Shown here in pieces: positions 8,452-16,888 of a stretch of 48,424 nt of DNA. The DNA is from Candidatus Rokubacteria bacterium 13_1_40CM_69_27 (GTDB taxonomy: Bacteria; Methylomirabilota; Methylomirabilia; Rokubacteriales; CSP1-6): the NCBI GenBank assembly GCA_001917535.1, contig MNEF01000042.1:1-48424 (forward strand). The letters are read 5' to 3'. Below the pieces are notes generated by a model. The model searched no databases. It saw nothing but the letters and a program-made list of their open reading frames with translations, and was not told where the DNA came from. Every line of letters starts with the position of its first letter. Positions within the stretch are counted from its first letter, which is position 1. The translations under genes were made by a program, and so were the position numbers.

Positions 8452-9392
8452 CAGGTCTCCGCCACGCCGCGCAGGCGCCGTACGCTCCACCACGTCGCCA
8501 GCCGGTCCCAGGCCTCCACCAGGCCGCCGCGGAAGAAGAGGACGACGATCACGAACGCCACGCCCAGGAGCAGCGGCCAACGCTGCCAGATCACGCTGAC
8601 AGACTCCGAGAGCCAGATGAAGACGAAGGCGCCGATGACGGGACCGTAGAGCGAGCCGCTGCCGCCGATCAGGGTCCCGAACACCACGTTGCCGGAGAAG
8701 ACGAAGCCGATGGCCTCCAGGGGCACGATGCCAAAGAGCATGGCATAGAGGACGCCGGCCAGCCCCGAGAAGGCGCCGCCGATCACGAAAGCCAGGAGCT
8801 TGAAGCGTCGCGCGTCATAGCCGATGGCCTGCGCCCGCACCTCGTTCTCCCGGATGGCCTGGAGGATTTTCCCCAGCGGCGATTCCACAACGCGCTTCAT
8901 GATCCCCAGCGCGATGACGAAGCAGGCGGCCACGAAGACGTAGTAGGCCAGCGGCTCGCTCAGCCGGAGGCCCAGGAATGCCGGGCGCGGGATGCCGGGC
9001 ATGCCGTCCTCACCGCCGGTCACCGAGGTCCACTGATAGGCGGTGAAGTAGAACATCTGGTTCAGCGCGAATGTCAGCATGATGAAGTAGAGCCCCGACC
9101 GCTGCACGCAGAGGTAGCCGACCGCCGCCGCGGAGACCGCCCCCACGACGATGCCGAGCGCCAGCACGAGCAGGACGTTGACGCCCCCGTGCTTGAGGAG
9201 GTAGCCGCCGACATAGGCGGCGGAGCCGAAGAACGTCGCCTGGCCGAAGGAGAGCAGGCCCGTGTAGCCCAACAACAGATTCAGGCCCAGCCCGAAGATC
9301 GCGAAGATCCAGATCTCCGTCGCGATCGCGTGCCGCACCAGCATGGGCAGCAGGACGACCGCGGCCAGGATCGCGATCCAGGCGCGGCTCAT
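8451..9392 (-). CDS. livM: Branched-chain-type ABC transporter permease LivM
   Basis: 313 aa from the ATG at 9392, which overlaps the livH stop. Multiple hydrophobic helices and the family motif NLLLGYTGLLSFGQATFFG near the N-terminus, plus the cytoplasmic coupling loop (GKILQAIRENEVRAQAIGYD), identify LivM. A further motif GTLIGGSGSLYGPVIGA precedes the last helices. Forms the transmembrane channel with LivH. Confidence 0.93.
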   Translation of the reverse strand: MSRAWIAILAAVVLLPMLVRHAIATEIWIFAIFGLGLNLLLGYTGLLSFGQATFFGSAAYVGGYLLKHGGVNVLLVLALGIVVGAVSAAAVGYLCVQRSGLYFIMLTFALNQMFYFTAYQWTSVTGGEDGMPGIPRPAFLGLRLSEPLAYYVFVAACFVIALGIMKRVVESPLGKILQAIRENEVRAQAIGYDARRFKLLAFVIGGAFSGLAGVLYAMLFGIVPLEAIGFVFSGNVVFGTLIGGSGSLYGPVIGAFVFIWLSESVSVIWQRWPLLLGVAFVIVVLFFRGGLVEAWDRLATWWSVRRLRGVAET

Positions 9393-10252
9393 CGGATCCC
9401 GAACAACCCCTGGGGGCGCACCAGCAGCACCGCCGCCATGACGGCGAAGATCACGGCCACCGACGCCTCGGGCCAGACGAGGGCGACCAGGCTCTGGGCC
9501 ACCCCGATCATCAGCCCGGCCACGATGGCGCCGGGCAGGTTGCCGAGCCCGCCCAGCGCCACGACCACGAACGCGATCCCCAGCATGTCGACGCCCATCA
9601 GGGGATTGAGCCCGCGGATGGGCGCCGTGAGGGCGCCGGAGATCCCGGCCAGGTACGCGCCCAGGCCGAAGGCAGCGGTGAAGAGCCGGTGGATGTCGAT
9701 GCCGAGCAGCGACACCATCTCCTTGTCCTCGATGCCGGCGCGCATGATGGCCCCGTAGCGCGTCTTCTCGAGGAACAGCCAGGCGCCCAGCACCAGGAGC
9801 CCGGCCATGGCCATGACGAAGAGACGGTATTTCGGATAGATCGTGATCCCCAGATCGACGCCGCCGCGCAGGAGGGCCGGCGGGAGCTGGCTCATCCCGA
9901 TCGGGCCCCACACGACGATGATGCCCTCGGTGATGATCAGCGACAGGCCGAAGGTGAGCAGGAGCTGGTAGTCGTGCCCGGCCCGGTACAGCGGGCGGAT
10001 GCCGGCGTACTCGATGAGCAGGCCCAGCAACGCCACCCCCAGCGGGGCGACGGCCAGGGCGAGCCAGAAATTCCCGAGCGCCTGGATGACCGTGTAGATC
10101 AGGTAGGCGCCGAGCGCGAACAGGGCGCCGTGGGCGAAGTTCGGGATGTTGAGGATGCCCGTGATGATCGACAGCCCGATCCCCATGAGGGCGTAGAGCA
10201 TCCCCGTCACGATGCCATTCAGAATCTGGCTGAACAGCAGGCTCGGGTTCAC
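9389..10252 (-). CDS. livH: Branched-chain-type ABC transporter permease LivH
   Basis: 287 aa with about eight hydrophobic helices. Family features are the N-terminal NGIVTGMLYALMGIGLSI segment, NIPNFAHGALFALGAYL, the coupling loop (RYGAIMRAGIEDKEMVSLLGI) and VVALGGLGNLPGAIVAGL. First permease gene of the operon, followed by overlapping livM. It is separated from the upstream binding-protein gene by a 138-base hairpin-rich spacer, which would let the binding protein be made in excess. Confidence 0.93.
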   Translation of the reverse strand: MNPSLLFSQILNGIVTGMLYALMGIGLSIITGILNIPNFAHGALFALGAYLIYTVIQALGNFWLALAVAPLGVALLGLLIEYAGIRPLYRAGHDYQLLLTFGLSLIITEGIIVVWGPIGMSQLPPALLRGGVDLGITIYPKYRLFVMAMAGLLVLGAWLFLEKTRYGAIMRAGIEDKEMVSLLGIDIHRLFTAAFGLGAYLAGISGALTAPIRGLNPLMGVDMLGIAFVVVALGGLGNLPGAIVAGLMIGVAQSLVALVWPEASVAVIFAVMAAVLLVRPQGLFGIR

Positions 10253-10283
10253 CGCGTCAAGCGGTGGTGCGACGCCGGTTCGA

Positions 10284-10386
10284 GCGCGGGCTTCGCCCGC
10301 GCAATCCTCCCGGGGGGAGGCAGGTCGAAGCGCGGGCCACGCGGCCCGCGCTCGACCGTCGGAGGGGGCCGTCGAGGCCCCCTCCG
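10284..10386. repeat. Four consecutive inverted repeats between binding-protein gene and livH
   Basis: Perfect stems in order: GCGCGGGC 10284-10291/10295-10302 (loop TTC), CCTCCC 10306-10311/10315-10320, GCGCGGGCC 10330-10338/10343-10351, and CGGAGGGGGCC 10360-10370/10376-10386. The last has a close relative at 19954-19980. The arrangement looks like a composite REP-type intergenic element that may stabilise the upstream mRNA segment. Confidence 0.65.
10360..10386 (-). terminator. Hairpin just after the binding-protein stop codon (attenuator/terminator-like)
   Basis: An 11-bp perfect GC stem with a 5-base loop begins 4 bases after the stop of the binding-protein gene. No long U run follows, so partial termination or mRNA protection fits better than strong intrinsic termination. 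Confidence 0.5.
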
Positions 10387-10390
10387 AGTT

Positions 10391-11611
10391 TTACAGCGAG
10401 CCGATATCTTTGCAGGCGCTGTACTCGGGCGGCAGCGGCGTCGAGCCCGTGGCCACGATGTCGGCGAAGTCCGTCGGGTGCTGCATGGCATCCTTTTTCT
10501 TGCAGCGCATGAAGAAGTACGGACGAAGCGTCTGGTGGGTCTTGGCATCGACGCGCATCTTGCCAACGAGGTCCTCGACCTCGATGCCCTCGAGCGCCTT
10601 GATGACGTCCACGTGGTCGGTCGACCTGGCCCTGTCCATGCCGTGAAGCACCATCCGCGTCATGCCGTAGGCGGCGGCCGGCGCGTACCCGGGCGGGTTA
10701 CCGAACTTGGCCTGGTAGTTCTTCACGAACTCCTTCGCCACCGGCGTATCCGCCGTGTAGTAGAAGTTCGAGCCCACCCACATGTTCTCGCGCATCTCGG
10801 GGCTCAGCTGGACGAGCTCCTCCACGCCCGAGGACCAGGTGAGGATGAGCGGGATCTTGGGCGTGAGACCGAAGTTGAAGATCTCGCGGGCGGCGGTGAC
10901 CGTGTCCAGGCCGAAGTTGACCATCGCGACGACGTCGGGCTTGTTGCCGGCCGCCTTGGTCACATAGTTGGAGAACTCGCGCTCGCCGAGCGGGTGGCGA
11001 TCGGCCCCCACGAACTCGATCCCGTGGGTCTTGCCGACCTCCTTGACGTACTTCTCTACCGACCAGCCGAAGGCGTAGTCGGCGACCAACAGGTGCCAGC
11101 GCTTGGCCCGGGGGTTGGCCTTCATGAACGTGTCCACCACCGTCTTGGCGGCCGTGTAGGGGCTGGCGGCCCACTGGAAGGAGTAGCGGTGGCAGCGGGC
11201 GCCCGAGATGTCCTCGGTGCCGCCGCTGAAGTAGTGGAGGACCTTCTTGCGCTTGGCTACCTCGGAGACCGCCAGCGCCACGCCCGAGGACCAGGGGCCG
11301 ATGATGTATTTCACGGCCTCGCCGTCCACCGCCTCCTCGGCGCGCCGGGTGGCGGAGCCCGCTTTGGTCTCATCGTCGCGCGTGACGTACTTGATCGGCT
11401 TGCCCTGGGCCTTCATCCCTCGCTCCTCGAGGGCCATCCGCATTCCCCGATCGAGGATCGGCCCGACGTCGGCGAAGGCCCCGGTGAAGGACCAGAGGCC
11501 GAGCATCACGACCTCGTTGGCCTGGGCCCCGCCCCGGGCCGGGACGCCGAGGGCCGAAGCGGCCCCGGCCGCACCAAGCTTCAAGAAGTCCCGTCGTCTC
11601 AGTCCGCTCAT
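10391..11611 (-). CDS. ABC transporter substrate-binding protein (Peripla_BP_6/LivK-like)
   Basis: 406 aa from the ATG at 11611, which has the ribosome binding site GGAGGAG; a TTG six bases upstream is less likely. The N-terminus is a twin-arginine signal (LRRRDFLKLGAAGAASALG), so the protein is exported folded. The mature part is a type-I periplasmic binding protein (MLGLWSFTGAFADVGP, DDETKAGSATRRAEE, IIGPWSSGVALAVSE). It heads the first liv operon. A TACTAT box at 11673-11678 (minus strand) may be its -10. The Tat route is unusual for classic LivJ/K but common in soil-bacterial relatives that take up organic acids and amides. Confidence 0.9.
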   Translation of the reverse strand: MSGLRRRDFLKLGAAGAASALGVPARGGAQANEVVMLGLWSFTGAFADVGPILDRGMRMALEERGMKAQGKPIKYVTRDDETKAGSATRRAEEAVDGEAVKYIIGPWSSGVALAVSEVAKRKKVLHYFSGGTEDISGARCHRYSFQWAASPYTAAKTVVDTFMKANPRAKRWHLLVADYAFGWSVEKYVKEVGKTHGIEFVGADRHPLGEREFSNYVTKAAGNKPDVVAMVNFGLDTVTAAREIFNFGLTPKIPLILTWSSGVEELVQLSPEMRENMWVGSNFYYTADTPVAKEFVKNYQAKFGNPPGYAPAAAYGMTRMVLHGMDRARSTDHVDVIKALEGIEVEDLVGKMRVDAKTHQTLRPYFFMRCKKKDAMQHPTDFADIVATGSTPLPPEYSACKDIGSL

Positions 11612-11702
11612 CGTCAACTCCTCCGCGTGGTGACGCCGGGTGGTGCCGTGAGGTGCGGCGAATGACCCGGGGATAGTAGCAGAAAACGGCCGCTGGCCCG
11701 GG

Positions 11703-12806
11703 TCAGAACGTCACCACGCTGCGCGCGACCTCGCCGCGCTCCAGCGCCGCGTACGCCTCGTTGATCTCCTTGAACGGATAGGTGCGGGTCAGCAACTCGT
11801 CCAGCTTCAGCGTGCCCGCCCGGTAGAGGTCGATCAGCTTCGGGATGTCGATGCGCGGGCGGCTGGAGCCGTAGATCGAGCCCGTCAGCACGCGCTCCTC
11901 GAAGACCAGCGACATCACCGGCACCGCGACCTCCGTCGTCATCGGCGTGACGCCGACCACGACCGCCATCCCACGCTTGGCCAGACAGTCGTAAGCCTGG
12001 CGGATCGTCTTGGGTAGCCCGATCACTTCGAAGGCGTAGTCCACCCCGCGGCCGCCCGTGAGTGCGCGCACCTGGGCCACCGGGTCGCCCTGGGCGGCGT
12101 TGACCGTGTGGGTGGCGCCGAACTTCTTCGCGAACTCGAGCTTCCGGTCGAGCAGGTCCACGGCCACGATCTTCTCCGCGCCGGCGATGCGGGCGCCCTG
12201 GACGGCGTTGAGCCCCACCCCGCCCGTGCCGAAGACGACCACGCTGCTCCCGGGCCTGACCCGGGCGCAGTTAATCACCGCGCCCACGCCCGTGATCACC
12301 GCGCAGCCGAGCAGCGCCGCGCGGTCGAGCGGCAGCTCCGGCGGGATTTTGAGTACCGCCCCCTCGGGCACGACCGAGTACTCGGAGAACGTCGACACGC
12401 CGGCAAAGTGCTTGATCTCCTTCCCGTCGAGGCTGAAGCGCGTGGTGCCGTCGGGCAGGCGTCCGGTCATCCGCACCTGCATCCCGGCGTTGCAGAGCGC
12501 CGGCCGCCCATCGCTGCAGTACTCGCAGACACCGCACGACAGACGCCACAGCGGAATGACGTGGTCGCCGGGCTTGACCGACGTCACCCCCGGCCCGACG
12601 TCGGCGACGACGCCGGCGCCCTCGTGGCCGAGGATCGCCGGCAGCGCCACCACCAGGTGGCCCGTCATCGCGTGGAGGTCGCTGTGGCAGACGCCGCCCG
12701 CCGCCATCCGGATCAGCACCTCGCCCGCGCGAGGCGCCTGCACGTCCACCTCGCGGATGTCGAGCCTCTGTCCCACCTCGAAGAGCACGGCCGCCTTGGC
12801 TTTCAT
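11703..12806 (-). CDS. Zinc-dependent alcohol dehydrogenase (class III-like MDR)
   Basis: 367 aa starting at the ATG (12806) that overlaps the upstream hydrolase stop. Catalytic-zinc motifs are GGVCHSDLHAMTGH and GHEGAGVV; the structural-zinc cysteines are in CGVCEYCSDGRPALC. The NAD-binding Rossmann motif is VVFGTGGVGLNAVQGAR. Oxidises an alcohol or adduct to an aldehyde/acid using NAD(P); the loop between structural Cys and the Rossmann domain is of class III type. Substrate unknown. Last gene of the 15323-11703 operon. Confidence 0.9.
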   Translation of the reverse strand: MKAKAAVLFEVGQRLDIREVDVQAPRAGEVLIRMAAGGVCHSDLHAMTGHLVVALPAILGHEGAGVVADVGPGVTSVKPGDHVIPLWRLSCGVCEYCSDGRPALCNAGMQVRMTGRLPDGTTRFSLDGKEIKHFAGVSTFSEYSVVPEGAVLKIPPELPLDRAALLGCAVITGVGAVINCARVRPGSSVVVFGTGGVGLNAVQGARIAGAEKIVAVDLLDRKLEFAKKFGATHTVNAAQGDPVAQVRALTGGRGVDYAFEVIGLPKTIRQAYDCLAKRGMAVVVGVTPMTTEVAVPVMSLVFEERVLTGSIYGSSRPRIDIPKLIDLYRAGTLKLDELLTRTYPFKEINEAYAALERGEVARSVVTF

Positions 12807-13642
12807 GGGCTCGTCTCCTTCTGCGCTCCCGCCAGCCACTTCGTCACGATCGCGACGAAGCCCGGCGGATCGTCCAGGACCAGGTGATGATACGCGCTCG
12901 GCAGCTCCGCGAACTGCCCGCGGCGCACGGCCATGGCCACGCGCTGCCAGGCCGCTCGGTCCATCACGACGCTCCCCTGCCCGCGGACAACCAGCGTGGG
13001 CGCCGCCACCTGCGGCAGGAACGGCCACGGATCGATCGGAGGATGGAGAAAGACCTGGGGGTCGAAGACGCGCGTCCAGACTCCGGGCGCGCGCTCCTGC
13101 ACGCCCGTCTCGCCCAGGTGCTGGAGCCACTCGGCCGGCGCGCGCGTGTCGGGCGGCGCCAGCCGAAAGCGTTTGCCCGCCTCGGCCGGGCTCGCGAACT
13201 CCGCGCGCGGGCGAGCCGCCTGGGCCTGGGCGTACGCGTTCAATGCCTCGCTCCAGGAGGTGAGCATGTCGGCGATCACCAGCGCCCCGACGCGCGCGGG
13301 ATGGCGCGCGGCCAGATAGGCGCCGAGGTAGCTGCCCATCGAGTGGCCGATCACCAGCGGCGCCCGCCAGCCGAGCGCCTCCAGCGCCGCCGCGATGTCC
13401 GCCACGTAGTCCGTGAACCGATAGCTCGGCGGCTCGACCCACGCGCTGCCGCCGTGGCCCCTCAGATCGAGCGCGACGACGTGGAAGCGCTCCGCCAGCA
13501 GCGGCGCCGCCCAGTCCCACCAGTGGCTGTGCGCGGCCAGCGAGTGCAGCAGCAGCGCCGGCGACCCTCCCGGCGCGCCCCACTGGTAGGCCTGAAGCGC
13601 GACGCCGTTGGCGTGGACGAGCCGCGGGGATCCGCAGGGCAC
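12803..13642 (-). CDS. Alpha/beta hydrolase
   Basis: 279 aa from a GTG at 13642. The fold is shown by oxyanion-region LLLHSLAAHSHWWD, LDLRGHGGS, nucleophile elbow GHSMGS and a catalytic His in SAYHHLVLDDP. Lacks a signal peptide, so cytoplasmic. The ATGA overlap with the dehydrogenase downstream implies joint expression, perhaps hydrolysis of an ester followed by oxidation of the released alcohol (inference). A TAGAGT box lies 6 bases before the GTG. Confidence 0.87.
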   Translation of the reverse strand: MPCGSPRLVHANGVALQAYQWGAPGGSPALLLHSLAAHSHWWDWAAPLLAERFHVVALDLRGHGGSAWVEPPSYRFTDYVADIAAALEALGWRAPLVIGHSMGSYLGAYLAARHPARVGALVIADMLTSWSEALNAYAQAQAARPRAEFASPAEAGKRFRLAPPDTRAPAEWLQHLGETGVQERAPGVWTRVFDPQVFLHPPIDPWPFLPQVAAPTLVVRGQGSVVMDRAAWQRVAMAVRRGQFAELPSAYHHLVLDDPPGFVAIVTKWLAGAQKETSP

Positions 13643-13648
13643 GGGGGA

Positions 13649-13654
13649 ACTCTA
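13649..13654 (-). promoter_or_regulatory. Candidate -10 box giving a leaderless start
   Basis: TAGAGT on the minus strand ends 6 bases before the GTG of the hydrolase gene. A transcript from it would begin at or next to the start codon. The MFS gene stops at 13657, so this would be an internal promoter. Confidence 0.35.
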
Positions 13655-13656
13655 CA

Positions 13657-14850
13657 CTAGCTCGCGCCGCGCTGAACCAGCGGCTGCAGGCGGGCCAGCG
13701 CGGCGGCGACGAGCACGGCCATCGCCGCCAGACCGAGCCAGGGCGGCGCGTAGGAGCCGGTCGCCTCCAGCGCGAGGCCGTAGAGCGGCGGCCCCACCAG
13801 CACGCCCGACCAGGCGAAGGCGACGGCGACGCCCGTGAGCAGCCCGGCGTATCGCGCGCCCCCGATCTCCGCCACCAGCGCGAAGTAGAGCCCGACCCAG
13901 CCGAAGGCCCCGGCGCCGGCGACCAGCACCAGCACCGCGATCAACGGGCCGGGCAGCGAGGGGCCGAGCGCGAAGGCCACGTACGCGGCGGCGCCCAGGA
14001 GTGCGGTGACGACGACGCCGGGGCGGCGGCGGCCGCCGAAGAAGCGGTCGCTGATCCAGCCCCAGGCGAGGCGGCTGGCCGTGCCGCCGGCCTGGGCGAG
14101 CGCCAGCAGCTGTCCGGCCGCCACGGCGGAGATCGCGAAGCTCTCCTTGGCGTAGAGCACGAGGTAGGCGAGCAGCGAGGACTGCGCCATCGAGAGCGCC
14201 AGCCCGCAGCCGAAGAGCACGAGCACCCCGGGACGGCGCAGGAAACCGCCGAGCTCCGCGAGCCGCGGCCACGCCGCCGGCGGCGCGCCCCCGCCCCCCA
14301 CCGGCGTGCGATAGGCGATCGCGACCACGATCGCGCAAACGAGCGATGACGCGCCCGCCAGCGCCAGGGCGTCGCGCCAGCCCAGGGCCAGCGCCAGCGG
14401 CGGCAGCGCCAGCGCCGCGCCGATACCGCCGAGCGTGAGCCCGGTCTGCTTGATGCCCATCGCCACGCCGCGCTCCCGCGGCGGGAACCATTCGATGACC
14501 GCCTTGCCCGTGGCCGGATTGCCCGCGCTGAAGCCGAAGCCGCCCACGACCAGACAGGCCAGCAGCAGCGGCAGGCTGGACGTCAGCGACGCCAGCACGA
14601 CCATGGCGCCGGTCAGGGCCTGGCCGAGCGCCAGCGTGAGCCGAACGCCGAGCCGGTCGGTGAGCCATCCCGCCGGCAGCGACATGAGCACGCCACCGAG
14701 ATAGAGCGCGGGCAGGAAAAGCCCCACCTGCGCGCGCGAGAGGTGCAGGGCGTCGAGGAGGAATGGCGCGAGCGGGGCTACGGCCAGCGCCGAGAGCGCG
14801 CTACCCGCGTAGGCGAGCGTGACCAGGGCCAGGACGGCCCAGCGGGTCAG
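13657..14850 (-). CDS. MFS transporter
   Basis: About 397 aa with twelve hydrophobic helices. MFS signatures are GWLTDRLGVRLTL between helices 2 and 3 and a matching GWISDRFFGGRRRPG in the second half. FGFSAGNPATGKAVIEWFP is typical of the nitrate/sugar-phosphate-like branch. No ATG or GTG lies at the right place; the best start is the CTG at 14850, which overlaps the previous stop as CTGA, exactly like the ATGA couplings elsewhere here. The frame is open far upstream but that sequence is antisense-like. Confidence 0.85.
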   Translation of the reverse strand: MTRWAVLALVTLAYAGSALSALAVAPLAPFLLDALHLSRAQVGLFLPALYLGGVLMSLPAGWLTDRLGVRLTLALGQALTGAMVVLASLTSSLPLLLACLVVGGFGFSAGNPATGKAVIEWFPPRERGVAMGIKQTGLTLGGIGAALALPPLALALGWRDALALAGASSLVCAIVVAIAYRTPVGGGGAPPAAWPRLAELGGFLRRPGVLVLFGCGLALSMAQSSLLAYLVLYAKESFAISAVAAGQLLALAQAGGTASRLAWGWISDRFFGGRRRPGVVVTALLGAAAYVAFALGPSLPGPLIAVLVLVAGAGAFGWVGLYFALVAEIGGARYAGLLTGVAVAFAWSGVLVGPPLYGLALEATGSYAPPWLGLAAMAVLVAAALARLQPLVQRGAS

Positions 14851-15323
14851 CCGTCCACCGCCCCGATGTCCAGCGCCTCGGTGAGCGTCTTGAGGAGCAG
14901 GAACAGGTTCGTCTTCACCTGCGTGTCGTGTCCGCCGTCGCCCCCGTAGAAAACGGACATGATGTAGGAAAGCAGGCTCGCATGGGCGCCGGCCGGGAGC
15001 GTGTCGAGCAGGCTCTCCGCCCCCGCCTCCGTCCCGCTCAGCCAGCCCACGTTCGCTTCGTAGGCCTGCTGGATCCGCTCCTCGGCCAGCAGGGGAAACG
15101 GCCGTCCCAAGCTCTGCTCGAGGACCTTGAAAAGGAGGAAGCAGAGCCCGAACGCCGCCTGCTGCACGGGCTCCTCGAACTGCTTCATGAGGACGGCGGC
15201 GAACGTCGCGACGTGCGGCTGCTGCTCGAGGAAGCCCCGGGCCTCCGCCTGAACCCGCTCGGGCGGGTAGCGGGAGATGTCCCGCCACACCTCGTCGACG
15301 AGCGCCGGGCCGATGGGGCGCAT
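14847..15323 (-). CDS. Helical hypothetical protein
   Basis: 158 aa from the ATG at 15323 (MRPIGPALVDEVWRDISRYP). Mostly helical and soluble with no recognised motif; the segment QQAAFGLCFLLFKVLEQSLG is amphipathic rather than a clear membrane helix. A TACACT box sits 7 bases upstream of the ATG, which suggests a leaderless start of the 15323-11703 operon. Its stop overlaps the transporter start. Function not recognised. Confidence 0.65.
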   Translation of the reverse strand: MRPIGPALVDEVWRDISRYPPERVQAEARGFLEQQPHVATFAAVLMKQFEEPVQQAAFGLCFLLFKVLEQSLGRPFPLLAEERIQQAYEANVGWLSGTEAGAESLLDTLPAGAHASLLSYIMSVFYGGDGGHDTQVKTNLFLLLKTLTEALDIGAVDG

Positions 15324-15330
15324 GCGACGT

Positions 15331-15336
15331 AGTGTA
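15331..15336 (-). promoter_or_regulatory. Candidate -10 box giving a leaderless start
   Basis: TACACT on the minus strand, 7 bases before the ATG at 15323. No good -35 match is visible 16-18 bases further upstream. Confidence 0.4.
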
Positions 15337-15376
15337 GCGCCATCCCCGCGCCCGCCCACTCCCGCCGACCCCTCGC

Positions 15377-15405
15377 TTGACAGCCACGCCCAGCCTGCCT
15401 ACCGT
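15377..15405 (+). promoter_or_regulatory. Sigma-70-type promoter of the methyltransferase gene
   Basis: TTGACA (15377-15382), 17-base spacer, TACCGT (15400-15405). The -35 is a perfect match. The expected start of transcription is about 12 bases before the ATG at 15425, leaving room for the ribosome binding site GGAAGGCGGG. Confidence 0.6.
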
Positions 15406-15424
15406 CCCGACTGAGGAAGGCGGG

Positions 15425-16036
15425 ATGACGCGAAGCCCCTGGGCTCGGGAGTACGTCCGGACGCCGACGTCCTACATCTGGGGCACGGAGCCGTCCTCGT
15501 TCGCCCGGGAGGTGGGCGCGCGCCTGCTACCCGGGGCCCGCGTCCTCGACCTCGGCTGCGGCGAAGGACGCGACAGCGTCTTCTTCGCCGCCCGGGGATT
15601 CGACGTGACCGGAGTGGACGTCTCCGGCGCCGGGCTCCGCAAGGCTGAGCGGCTCGCGCGCGAGCAGGGCGTCGCCGTCCGCTGGGTGCGCGGCGACATG
15701 GCGCGGCTGCGCGTCGCCGGCCCCTTCGACCTGGTCTACTCCTGCGGGACCATCCACTACGTGCCCCGGGCCGCGCGGGGCCGGCTCCTCGCCCGACTGC
15801 GGGCGCTCACGCGCCCGGGCGGCCTGCACGCCCACATCGTGTTCACCGACCGCGCGGTCTACGTGGAGCTGGGCGAGGCCATCGACTACTTCGCCCCCGG
15901 CGAGCTGCGCGCGGCCTACGCCGGCTGGCGGATCCTCAAGCGCCAGCAGGGGGTGATCCCCTGCTCACGCGACGGGACGCCCCATCGCCACAGCATCGAA
16001 CAGGTCCTCGCAAAGGCGGTCGGCCATGGCCCCTGA
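15425..16036 (+). CDS. Class I SAM-dependent methyltransferase
   Basis: 203 aa from the ATG at 15425, chosen over an upstream in-frame start because of its ribosome binding site and promoter. SAM-binding motif I is VLDLGCGEGRDSVFFA; the acidic end of strand 2 is VTGVDVSGAGL; motif IV is FDLVYSCGTIHYVP. Resembles TehB/thiopurine-type small-molecule methyltransferases. Substrate not deducible. Overlaps the start of the next gene by 11 bases. Confidence 0.85.
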   Translation: MTRSPWAREYVRTPTSYIWGTEPSSFAREVGARLLPGARVLDLGCGEGRDSVFFAARGFDVTGVDVSGAGLRKAERLAREQGVAVRWVRGDMARLRVAGPFDLVYSCGTIHYVPRAARGRLLARLRALTRPGGLHAHIVFTDRAVYVELGEAIDYFAPGELRAAYAGWRILKRQQGVIPCSRDGTPHRHSIEQVLAKAVGHGP

Positions 16037-16295
16037 GCGCAAGATCGGCGTCGTCACCGACTACTTCACGAAGATCGGCGTGGCGGCGGTCCGCCTCACC
16101 GACGGCGACCTCCAGGTCGGCGACATGATCCGCGTCCGGGGGCACACCACCGACTTCGCCCAGACCGTGGACTCGCTGCAGGTCGAGCACCAGGCGGTCC
16201 AGCGGGCCGAGCGCGGCAGCGAGGTCGCGCTGAAGGTGCGCGGGCGCGCGCGCCGGCATGACGAGGTGCTCCGCGTGGAAGGCGGGGGATCCTGA
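16026..16295 (+). CDS. EF-Tu domain 2-like small protein
   Basis: 89 aa. The pattern KIGVVTDYFTKIGVAAVRLT, then DLQVGDMIRVRG and DSLQVEHQAVQRAERGSEV matches the second beta-barrel of translational GTPases, as a stand-alone protein without a GTPase domain. Such short elongation-factor-like proteins occur widely in archaea and some bacteria; their role is not established. Co-expressed with the methyltransferase. Confidence 0.75.
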   Translation: MAPERKIGVVTDYFTKIGVAAVRLTDGDLQVGDMIRVRGHTTDFAQTVDSLQVEHQAVQRAERGSEVALKVRGRARRHDEVLRVEGGGS

Positions 16296-16307
16296 ACGAT
16301 CGCGCTC

Positions 16308-16529
16308 TCAGGCGCCGCGGACGGGGGCGCCGGGTTGCTCGGCTTCGTCGATCACCACAAAGGTGCTGCAATCATGGCAGTAGAGCACCACGAAGACCCG
16401 GCCGGGCCTCCACCGCCCGCGCAGGGAGGGAACGGTGGCCACCTGCTCGTACTTGAACTGCCTCTCTTGCCGCTCGATCCGATGTCCCTGGTGGTCGGCT
16501 CGGAACAACTCCGTCGACGAAAGCTTCAT
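16308..16529 (-). CDS. Small hypothetical protein with CxxC
   Basis: 73 aa. The ATG overlaps the PilZ gene stop (ATGA), which argues that it is real and coupled to it. It contains one CHDC pair in a hydrophobic strand (VFVVLYCHDCSTFVVIDE); the rest is basic. No family recognised. Confidence 0.55.
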   Translation of the reverse strand: MKLSSTELFRADHQGHRIERQERQFKYEQVATVPSLRGRWRPGRVFVVLYCHDCSTFVVIDEAEQPGAPVRGA

Positions 16530-16888
16530 AGCGACCCGGCGCTGGCGATATCTCGCGCGTCTCTCACGCTCTCGGTCGCGTCCGTCGGGAACTCGCCGAT
16601 GAGGTCAACGGGCAGCGGCTCTCTGATGTAGAGGCCGATGCCCTGATGGCCGACATGCCGAACCTCTCCGACACGGGTGACCGCGCTCTCCGTCTCGGGA
16701 TGAAAAATCTCGACGCGCCGGGGGTGACCGACCTCCAGCCCTCTGGGAGAGCAGTCGTCGGTGAGAGCGATACGCATCCCGTGGAGACTCGCGTCCACGG
16801 CGCGGGCCCCGACGAACGAGCCTTCATCGAGCCACAGACGAACGTACCAGGAGACCGGATAGCGGGCGTACCGGCGACGTTCCTCCAT
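16526..16888 (-). CDS. PilZ domain protein (c-di-GMP binding)
   Basis: 120 aa, a single PilZ domain. Both ligand motifs are visible: an RRRYARYP segment near the N-terminus (RxxxR type) and DASLHGMRI (D/NxSxxG), with the expected beta-strands between them. Predicted to bind cyclic di-GMP and pass the signal to an unknown target. The start at 16888 (ATGGAGGAACG) has no obvious Shine-Dalgarno sequence and a TAGTGT box lies directly before it. The upstream sequence is rich in hairpins. Confidence 0.85.
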   Translation of the reverse strand: MEERRRYARYPVSWYVRLWLDEGSFVGARAVDASLHGMRIALTDDCSPRGLEVGHPRRVEIFHPETESAVTRVGEVRHVGHQGIGLYIREPLPVDLIGEFPTDATESVRDARDIASAGSL

